A program made the translations under genes and the position numbers. From the NCBI GenBank assembly GCA_905480395.1, contig CAJQQE010000022.1, positions 1-64,000 of the forward strand: a stretch of DNA of 64,000 bases, given 5' to 3'. Positions 1 to 5,581 of this stretch are shown here, one piece after another. The notes beneath the pieces were generated by a model. It saw only the letters and a program-made list of their open reading frames with translations. It was not told the DNA's origin and did no database searches. Each line of letters opens with the position of its first letter. Position 1 is the first letter of the stretch. Source of the stretch: an uncultured Phycisphaerales bacterium (GTDB lineage Bacteria; Planctomycetota; Phycisphaerae; Phycisphaerales; SM1A02).

Positions 1-762
1 TGGGAGATCCTCCGTATCTGGTCCACGGACTGGTTCATGAATCCGAAGGATGCACTCCAGCGCGTTGACGAGCGGCTTCAAGAACTTCTCGAAGAGAGTC
101 GGCAGGCGCCCATAGCAACCGCTACCCCTGAGCCACTTCCCGACGTGACCATGTCGCCGTCCCGCATTGCTTCAGCCCCCGAGGACTTGGAGGAGCTGGG
201 AGATGACTTCGAAGAAGACAATAGGTTCACCTCGGATGCGGTCGACCCGTCTCCTCCTCAGACGGATTCTTCTCCCCAGACCGGATCACCGAAGACATAT
301 TCCCTTGGAGATCAATCTCGCTTCTTTGAACAGCCGTACACCCCCGAGCTTCAACTCATGATCGCCGAGATCGTGGAGCAGCACGCCCCGATCGCCGAGA
401 CCATTCTCTACCAAGCAGTAGCGAAACGCCACGGATGGGGACGGGCCGGACGCCGGATTCAGGACCGAGTGAGGCCCCTCCTCCAATGCTTCGATCAGCG
501 AGAAGAGGGCGAGACCCTCTTCATTTGGAAACAGGGAACCCACCAGGACACGATCCCATTCCGGAGTCATCTACAACGAGACGTGGAACACATACCTCGG
601 GAGGAAATCCTGGGCCTGATCCACCAGAATCGAGATGTCCTTCGTCACGAGGATCCACCGAAAGCAGTTGCCAGCCTCTTGGGTTTTGGAAGGCTCAGGG
701 CACCGACCCGAGCCAATCTTGAATCTTGCCTCGAAGCCTACCGCCTGCTTCATCCCCGCTGA
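1..762 (+). CDS. C-terminal part of a large helicase with Vsr-like nuclease and DUF3320 domains (Hhe-like), cut by window edge
   Basis: The reading frame is open from the first base, so the ATG at 37 is internal. Bases 13-36 encode RIWSTDWF, the typical end of the Vsr/MTES_1575-type endonuclease domain that follows superfamily I helicase motors. A low-complexity acidic linker follows, and then roughly codons 110-185 match the DUF3320 pattern: an IVE-x-H-x-PI segment, then GRAGRRIQDRV and a hydrophobic end. DUF4011, helicase, Vsr-like nuclease and DUF3320 in one chain is, from memory, the architecture of the single-gene anti-phage system called Hhe. Only the last 253 codons are visible, so the helicase part is inferred. 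Related COG1112 helicases without a proven defence role are the alternative. A truncated tRNA-Gly lies 120 bp downstream, which fits a defence island. Confidence 0.72.
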   Translation, partial: WEILRIWSTDWFMNPKDALQRVDERLQELLEESRQAPIATATPEPLPDVTMSPSRIASAPEDLEELGDDFEEDNRFTSDAVDPSPPQTDSSPQTGSPKTYSLGDQSRFFEQPYTPELQLMIAEIVEQHAPIAETILYQAVAKRHGWGRAGRRIQDRVRPLLQCFDQREEGETLFIWKQGTHQDTIPFRSHLQRDVEHIPREEILGLIHQNRDVLRHEDPPKAVASLLGFGRLRAPTRANLESCLEAYRLLHPR

Positions 763-779
763 TACAGCCTGGTTACATG

Positions 780-796
780 CGCGTAGTCACTACGCG
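780..796. repeat. Palindrome CGCGTAGT-C-ACTACGCG
   Basis: A perfect 8-bp inverted repeat around one central C, lying 18 bp after the helicase stop codon and 86 bp before the truncated tRNA. It has no T-run, so it is unlikely to be an intrinsic terminator. A protein-binding dyad, for example a recombinase or excisionase arm site, is possible but unproven. Confidence 0.5.
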
Positions 797-882
797 TCTA
801 CGCACGACAGACGCAACACTCGCATAGACTCACCCTCACTAGAGACGCGAAGATCGCGATGTTAGGTTGTCGAAGGCCGCTT

Positions 883-922
883 CCCAAGCTGAATGTCGGC
901 AGTTCGAACCTGCTCACCCGCT
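883..922 (+). pseudogene. 3' half of tRNA-Gly(CCC), putative attachment-site core
   Basis: Read as tRNA positions 34-73. Anticodon CCC is at 883-885 and the loop ends AA. The 3' anticodon stem GCTGA is 888-892, the five-base variable loop ATGTC 893-897, and the T-arm GGCAG-TTCGAAC-CTGCT 898-914, with all five pairs formed (one G-T) and a consensus TTCRANY loop. The 3' acceptor strand CACCCGC is 915-921 and discriminator T is 922. CACCCGC plus U73 is the standard acceptor end of bacterial tRNA-Gly. No D-arm or 5' acceptor strand (expected GCGGGTG) lies upstream, so this is a half gene. Starting at the anticodon loop is the usual crossover point of tRNA-targeting tyrosine integrases. Confidence 0.75.
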
Positions 923-1129
923 TTTCACTTCTGCCATCAGGCTTCCTTCTGTTCTGACACCTCTCTGGATGCCAGCGTCGCCATCGCGAAGGCATCCCCC
1001 GGGAAGTCAGGCGGAAGTTCGTGGCCGGTGGGTGTCCTCGACTTGCCCACCCCCTTCGAATGGCCCATTCACCAAGTCGGTCGGTGCGTGTCCAGAATTC
1101 CTCCAGAATTCCGGATTCCGCGGGGCAAA
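883..1129 (+). repeat. Direct repeat copy A (tRNA half plus about 205 bp)
   Basis: This is almost identical to 3427-3706, from the CCC of the tRNA anticodon to a GGGGCAAA end. It differs by a few substitutions, two of them in the T-stem. It also contains an 11-bp tandem duplication (TCCAGAATTCC at 1091-1101 and 1102-1112) that copy B lacks, and it lacks the 44-bp tandem duplication of copy B. No open frame is conserved between the copies. Confidence 0.9.
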
Positions 1130-1532
1130 GCTTCGATCCCGACGTCGATGCCCCCGATCCTAGAACGGCTTGAACTCACGAAGAAGAGATGGCTCGAGCT
1201 GTTTCGCCTCGGATGGGGGAACTTGCGAGGGACGGTCATAGGCACTCCGGAATCGAGACGCGGAGAAGCTGAGCGGCGACGCGGTCGCTGGGTGATAGAC
1301 CCGCTGGCCAGCTAGTCGATCCACACCCCACGAACCGAACAGAACGAGACGAGACACGCTCGACCACCCTCGCAAATGCCGAGGCCGCTGCTCGTCGCTC
1401 AATTATGCCCATCTTGGTCTCCACACCGACAACGCATAGGCTCGGGCCCTTCATCCGGCGCTTCACTTTCATTTGGCGTCGATGAATCCCGAGTTGAAGA
1501 GCGTTCGACCGACCCCCTACGAGGTTTCGATT

Positions 1533-1591
1533 GGTGGGTGTCCCCAATTTCCCCCCAATTTCCCCCCTCCCCACCCCTCGACTTACCCACC
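1533..1591 (+). repeat. Degenerate segment related to the direct repeat
   Basis: GGTGGGTGTCC at 1533 and CTCGACTTACCCACC ending at 1591 match the GGTGGGTGTCCTCGACTTGCCCACC core of repeats A and B. Here the two halves are pushed apart by a C/T-rich insert holding two CCCCAATTTCC-like units. It may be a decayed third copy. Confidence 0.45.
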
Positions 1592-1634
1592 TTCCATAAG
1601 TTTTCCTTCTGTCTCGCAATATTGACTCGCGCTC

Positions 1635-1654
1635 ATGAATGGCGCACCATTCAT
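1635..1654. repeat. Inverted repeat ATGAATGG-CGCA-CCATTCAT
   Basis: A perfect 8-bp stem with a 4-base loop, 191 bp upstream of the hydrolase start at 1846. It could be an operator or hairpin in that gene's upstream region. No T-run follows. Confidence 0.45.
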
Positions 1655-1845
1655 CTTGACGCGGGTTTCAATGCCAGTACATTTATCTGAGTCCTTACCC
1701 TTGGGCAGAACACTTTTCGGTACTGGCCTTGCTTGGTCGCAAACGTGCAGACGTCCGCAGTTGATGAGGCGAATGATCCGCAAGGACCGGCCTTGTCACT
1801 CCGATACGCTCGATGAAGGCGTGGATCCATGCCAAAGGAGACGAG

Positions 1846-3336
1846 ATGTTGAATTCGATGATGAACCAGACCAATCGATGGGGTGCTGCATGCGCCACAA
1901 CGCTCTTCCTGCTGGCGGGCAGTGTCGAGGCGCAAACCGCGATTCCCGTGGTGCAGCGCACCCCAGATGGAATCGAGCTTGCTGGCGAACTCACCCGGAC
2001 CTTTCTGGGCAACAGTTTCGAATTCGACTTCTATCGGAACAACACCTATGAGTGCGGCCTGACGGGTAGTTACTCCTTCTTGGTAGTGAACCCCATAAAC
2101 GGCGACGAGAACACCGAGGCGCCCTTGTGGGTGTACCTACACGGCGGCGGCTCGGGTTACTTCGACGAGAACGGGGACTACTTCGCGGTCGGCAACCAGG
2201 ACGAGAATACGTGGAATCACGAAGAGACCATGGACGACCTGATCGCGAATCCGCTCCAACTGAACACGATCGGGAAGAACGGGCAGCTCAAGGACACCAC
2301 CCTCACCCGTCGGATCCTCGAGGGCTACCGTGTCGCGTTGGTGGGGATGTGTGACCACGACCAGTATCTGGGGCTCGGAACGCCCTACCCGAACAACCCC
2401 AATGCGCCGAAAGAGGTCAATGGCATGCAGGCCACTATGGCCGCCATCGACTACATCGCAGCCAACCACCCCACGACCCACGTCTTCGCGCACGGAACGA
2501 GCGCGGGATCGGTCGGTGCCTATGCTTTGGCGCTCAGCTACTCGGCCGAAGATATCGGGCTGACCGGGGTTGTCTCGGACTCGGTATTGTCCGAAAGGGG
2601 CAAGCTCATCCAAGAGGTGCTCGCCGGAACACCGGGCTTCCCGCAGCAAGAGGGATTCGACCCCGCGGGCGTCGACGAGAAGGTGGGCTTTTATCGCCTG
2701 CCCGAAAATCAGACCAACCCAGAGGCCCGCATCGCTGCAGGCTTTAACCTGACTCCCTTGCTTTTCGTCGGCGGGCTGAGCGATCCCCAGTGCGGTTTCT
2801 CATTCCCCACACTGCCTGAGGCCGTGGCCGACGGGTTTGACAACAACTGCGAATGGGTGGCCGCCCAATTGATCGAGACCATCAATGCGCAGCCCGATAG
2901 CCCACACGAGGTCGCGTTGTTTGAAGGCGAAGGACACGTCCCCACCAACAACGTCACACCCGCAAACGACAAAGTCGACGAGTTCATCGGTGAGATCCTG
3001 GCCGGTAACCCCGCGCCGCCCTTTGGCGACCCCTCGACCGGCGCGTGCTGCATGTCCGACACCGGATGCAGCATCATGACCGCCTTCGAATGCAGTCTGC
3101 TGCAGAAATCCACCTACTATGGTGACGGATCAAGCTGCGACGTGGGAACCACCTGCGAGCCTTGCGTCGGTGACATCACCGGCGACAGAAATGTCGATTC
3201 GAGCGACATCGGCATCCTGCTCGCGCTCTGGAACACCAGCGCGAGGACCAATCCCGAAGCCGACATCAACAGCGACGGAACCGTGAATGCGGCCGACCTT
3301 GGAATCCTGCTCGGCGCCTGGGGCGTCTGCCCCTGA
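1846..3336 (+). CDS. Secreted alpha/beta-hydrolase-like protein with Cys-rich and dockerin-like C-terminus
   Basis: The start is the ATG at 1846, 5 nt after AAAGGAG; an in-frame ATG at 1813 has no such site. Residues 1-29 form a signal peptide ending in VEA. HGGGSG at 99-104 looks like an oxyanion-hole motif. HGTSAGS at 216-222 is the nucleophile elbow with Ser219, and GEGHVP near 362-367 supplies a likely catalytic His. This resembles secreted carboxylesterases or depolymerase-like hydrolases, but the substrate is unknown. A Cys-rich segment (ACCMSDTGC onwards) precedes two calcium-loop-like repeats, DITGDRNVDSSDIGILLALW and DINSDGTVNAADLGILLGAW, at about 446-496. The gene sits alone between two direct repeats that look like attachment sites, so it may be island cargo. 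An intrinsic terminator follows. Confidence 0.8.
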   Translation: MLNSMMNQTNRWGAACATTLFLLAGSVEAQTAIPVVQRTPDGIELAGELTRTFLGNSFEFDFYRNNTYECGLTGSYSFLVVNPINGDENTEAPLWVYLHGGGSGYFDENGDYFAVGNQDENTWNHEETMDDLIANPLQLNTIGKNGQLKDTTLTRRILEGYRVALVGMCDHDQYLGLGTPYPNNPNAPKEVNGMQATMAAIDYIAANHPTTHVFAHGTSAGSVGAYALALSYSAEDIGLTGVVSDSVLSERGKLIQEVLAGTPGFPQQEGFDPAGVDEKVGFYRLPENQTNPEARIAAGFNLTPLLFVGGLSDPQCGFSFPTLPEAVADGFDNNCEWVAAQLIETINAQPDSPHEVALFEGEGHVPTNNVTPANDKVDEFIGEILAGNPAPPFGDPSTGACCMSDTGCSIMTAFECSLLQKSTYYGDGSSCDVGTTCEPCVGDITGDRNVDSSDIGILLALWNTSARTNPEADINSDGTVNAADLGILLGAWGVCP

Positions 3337-3368
3337 CCACCTTGGACAGTACCGCGACCAAATCACCA

Positions 3369-3401
3369 GCCCGCCTCGACCTCGCGTCGGGGCGGGCTTT
3401 C
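3369..3401 (+). terminator. Intrinsic terminator after the secreted hydrolase
   Basis: AGCCCGCCTCGAC / GTCGGGGCGGGCT forms a 13-bp stem (one T-G pair) around CTCGC and is followed by TTCG. It lies 33 bp after the stop at 3336. Confidence 0.75.
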
Positions 3402-3426
3402 GTTCAGGTCACCGTCGCCGACTTGC

Positions 3427-3466
3427 CCCAAGCTGAATGTCGACGGTTCGAACCTGCTCACCCGCT
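3427..3466 (+). pseudogene. Second 3' half of tRNA-Gly(CCC)
   Basis: Same 40-base tRNA segment as at 883-922: CCC 3427-3429, GCTGA 3432-3436, T-loop TTCGAAC 3447-3453, acceptor CACCCGC 3459-3465, T 3466. The 5' T-stem strand is GACGG, so one pair is lost. That suggests this copy is more decayed than copy A. The match to copy A begins at the anticodon. Confidence 0.72.
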
Positions 3467-3706
3467 TTTCACTTCTGCCATCAGGCTTCCTTCTGTTCTG
3501 ACACCTCTCTGGATGCCAGCGTCGCCATCGCGAAGGCATCCCCCGGGAAGTCAGGCGGAAGTCCGTGGCCGGTGGGTGTCCTCGACTCGGGAAGTCAGGC
3601 GGAAGTTCGTGGCCGGTGGGTGTCCTCGACTTGCCCACCCCCTTCGAATGGCCCATTCACCAAGTCGGTCGGTGCGTGTCCAGAATTCCGGATTTCGCGG
3701 GGCAAA
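3427..3706 (+). repeat. Direct repeat copy B with internal 44-bp tandem duplication
   Basis: Matches 883-1129. It contains a 44-bp unit twice in a row (3544-3587 and 3588-3631, one mismatch), which is the only large length difference from copy A. Copies A and B flank the hydrolase gene at 1846-3336 in direct orientation, 2.5 kb apart. Confidence 0.9.
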
Positions 3707-3743
3707 AATGGAAGAGGCTGCTCGGATTGCGAGCAGCCTCTTC
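3706..3743 (-). terminator. Intrinsic terminator of the 3825-4487 gene
   Basis: GAAGAGGCTGCTCG and CGAGCAGCCTCTTC form a perfect 14-bp stem with a 5-base loop. Read on the minus strand it is followed by CATTTTTGC. It begins where direct repeat B ends. Confidence 0.8.
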
Positions 3744-3824
3744 GACAGATCTGGTTGGCGTGCAGCCGGAATTCAGGCAGAGAACTCAGGCGATCGTTGC
3801 CTGGCTCGGCCGTCCCGGCCGATC

Positions 3825-4487
3825 TCAACGACTTCGTCGTCGCCGCGACAGTCCCAACCCGGCACCAACGAAGGCCAGCGACATTGGCCCAGGAACCGCG
3901 CTTGATGCGGCCACGGTGTTAATGGTGATGGTGTCGTAATTGGAGGAGTCGGCGCCGTACTTGGTCACCACGGTTCCCTCGGTGATTCCGAATGTCGCGA
4001 AGCTTCCGGTGTACGTACCCGACGCTGAAACACCCGAGATCGCCCCTCCAGTGACCGCGCCCCCGATGCTCAACCCCCCTGTGAGGGCCTGATCAATGAA
4101 GAAGTTCTTGTTCGTAAAGTTCTGAAACACATGGCCAGTGCCAGTGTAAGCGCTAGCGGCATACGCGCCCGACCCGAATGCGGCGGCGACGCCGCCGCTG
4201 GCATCGCCGCCAGCATCCACGTAGTCAAAGCTAAATTGTGTTACCGCGTCGTTTATCTCAGCATTACTGATCGTGCCATTGTTCGCGCCAAAGTACGTCC
4301 CGTACAGACCGCTCCTGGCCTCTGAATCGTTTGCGTAGATCGTGAAGTCGCCAGACATGCTGAACCCGATGGTGTTATCACCATTGTCGGTCAGCGTGAA
4401 GACGATTCCAGCGTCTGCCGCAGTGGCGAGACCACCTGATAGCGCGAGAACAGCGAAGACTTGGCGTCGGAACTTAGAACTCATCAT
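3825..4487 (-). CDS. Exported protein with PEP-CTERM-like sorting signal
   Basis: 220 aa. Residues 1-26 are a signal peptide (AVLALSGG...ATAADA). The body is rich in Gly, Ser, Thr and Ala and low in charge, as in autotransported or surface-anchored beta-sheet proteins. The last 25 residues hold VPGP, a hydrophobic stretch (MSLAFVGAGLGLS) and RRRRSR: motif, transmembrane helix and basic tail, as in exosortase substrates, though the canonical PEP is PGP here. No exosortase gene lies in the window. The start is the first of two ATGs after AGGAG, which is embedded in a run of heptanucleotide repeats. Function is unknown. The gene has its own terminator and is divergent from the truncated gene at 4655. 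Confidence 0.75.
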   Translation of the reverse strand: MMSSKFRRQVFAVLALSGGLATAADAGIVFTLTDNGDNTIGFSMSGDFTIYANDSEARSGLYGTYFGANNGTISNAEINDAVTQFSFDYVDAGGDASGGVAAAFGSGAYAASAYTGTGHVFQNFTNKNFFIDQALTGGLSIGGAVTGGAISGVSASGTYTGSFATFGITEGTVVTKYGADSSNYDTITINTVAASSAVPGPMSLAFVGAGLGLSRRRRSR

Positions 4488-4493
4488 TTTCTT

Positions 4494-4542
4494 TCTCCTG
4501 TTTCTTGTTTCTTGTTTCTTGTTTCTTGTCCCTTGTCCCTTG
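4494..4542 (-). repeat. Seven tandem heptamers in the 5' leader, last one carrying the Shine-Dalgarno
   Basis: Read on the minus strand: CAAGGGA twice, CAAGAAA four times, then CAGGAGA, followed by AAGAAA and ATG. The ribosome binding site AGGAG is part of the last unit, so the whole leader could have grown by slippage from it. Unit-number changes would alter leader length but not the spacing between Shine-Dalgarno and start codon. Confidence 0.85.
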
Positions 4543-4654
4543 ATACGACTTGGTAACGGGGAGGGGGGAATGGGTACGAACCTAATAATTTAGCCGACAG
4601 ACCACGGGATTCGTCCAAGAAAAAAGGGGCGTTTCCAAAAAACTCCACCAATAC

Positions 4655-5269
4655 TTGAGCGGTGGTTTGTCTGCGATCCCGGGATGGACGGTGACCGGCT
4701 GCTCTTCCAGCATCGACTGGCAAGACAGCGAGTGCCACACCGACCCTCCTCTCGACGGCAGCCGTTATCTCCTCGATATCAAACGACCGTTGAGGGCATC
4801 GTGCAACAACAACGGCGGGGTCATCCAGGTCACCAAGGTTCCCGAAGTCGGCCAGTACCTGCTGGTGCCTGATCTCCGTTTGACGGACGATCCAAACAAA
4901 TCGGCGATCGTGTCAATCGACGGCATCGAGACCGAGATCTTCGGTTCGGCGACCAAGGCTACTTGGGAGACCCACGCGATCCCCTTCACCGCCTCGATGA
5001 CCAACGTCCAGATCCACATTGACAACCCTGATGATCACCCCGGATTTCGTGGACCAAAGCTCGACAACGTCCGGGGCTTCGACGGCGACTGCAACAACGA
5101 CGGCATCCCAGATCTTGAGCAAATCGAGCAGGGCATTCTTGACGACACCGATGGGTCGTTCGTGCCGGACATCTGTGAGGCTGCATGCGTCGGTGACTTG
5201 TCGCAGGACGGGACTGTCGATGCCGCCGACCTCGGCCTGCTGATCAGCGTCTGGGGCGCGTGTTACTGA
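4655..5269 (+). CDS. DUF642-like secreted protein lacking its N-terminus, dockerin-like tail (probably a broken gene)
   Basis: The frame is open from 4589, but the only candidate start is a TTG at 4655 with no Shine-Dalgarno and no signal peptide. The sequence begins directly with GLSAIPGWTVTG, which in DUF642-like carbohydrate-binding proteins follows a signal peptide and an NGSFE-type strand. GPKLDNVRGFD near residue 130 is the usual domain end. A Cys/Asn/Asp-rich linker (GDCNNDGIPD) and one dockerin-like repeat (GDLSQDGTVDAADLGLLISV) finish the protein. All sister proteins here have signal peptides, so the 5' end was probably lost by rearrangement near the heptad repeats. An intact terminator follows. 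Expression is doubtful. Confidence 0.6.
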   Translation: MSGGLSAIPGWTVTGCSSSIDWQDSECHTDPPLDGSRYLLDIKRPLRASCNNNGGVIQVTKVPEVGQYLLVPDLRLTDDPNKSAIVSIDGIETEIFGSATKATWETHAIPFTASMTNVQIHIDNPDDHPGFRGPKLDNVRGFDGDCNNDGIPDLEQIEQGILDDTDGSFVPDICEAACVGDLSQDGTVDAADLGLLISVWGACY

Positions 5270-5305
5270 ACCACGTTCGACACGACCGCACACAACACAT
5301 CAGCC

Positions 5306-5334
5306 CGCCTCGACCACGCGTCGAGGCGTGTTTT
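5306..5334 (+). terminator. Intrinsic terminator after the DUF642-like gene
   Basis: CGCCTCGAC (5306-5314) and GTCGAGGCG (5320-5328) pair around CACGC and are followed by TGTTTTCTC. The hairpin resembles the one at 3369-3401 in sequence. Confidence 0.75.
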
Positions 5335-5528
5335 CTCTCGGTGACCCCACGTCGCGGCCAGGGGCGACGAACCGCCGAACCCGATGCCGCCCAGAAATTC
5401 CTGATCGTGGCGGATTCGGCCGGGCCGAATGGCCACATGAAGATCAACGACGAACTCCGTTGCATCCAGCAATCGCCAACCACCCAAGACTCATCGTCAC
5501 CCCAGTCTCGTGCAAGCCGATCGACCAA

Positions 5529-5567
5529 CGCAGAACGCCGTACCGATGATCGGTACGGCGTTCTGCG
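5529..5567 (-). terminator. Perfect 17-bp hairpin at the end of the FAD oxidoreductase gene
   Basis: CGCAGAACGCCGTACCG (5529-5545) and its exact complement (5551-5567) enclose ATGAT. It lies 14 bp past the stop of the minus-strand gene ending at 5582. The downstream minus sequence (TTGGTCG) is a poor T-run, so it may act as an RNA 3'-end stabiliser as much as a terminator. Between it and the terminator at 5306 nothing else is evident. Confidence 0.65.
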
Positions 5568-5581
5568 ATTTCTTGGATTCG

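Larger units (their letters stand above)
763..1845. other. Non-coding island-boundary region
   Basis: About 1.1 kb with no convincing gene. It holds a 17-bp palindrome (780-796), a truncated tRNA-Gly that opens direct repeat copy A (883-1129), a C-rich stretch with two CCCCAATTTCC-like units (1541-1565) flanked by motifs shared with the repeat (1533-1591), and an 8-bp inverted repeat (1635-1654). Short open frames exist on both strands but none has a Shine-Dalgarno or a recognisable domain. Confidence 0.6.

Noticed and set aside
883-922. Complete tRNA-Gly gene
   Set aside because: No D-arm, 5' anticodon stem or 5' acceptor strand pairs with the 3' half, in either copy.
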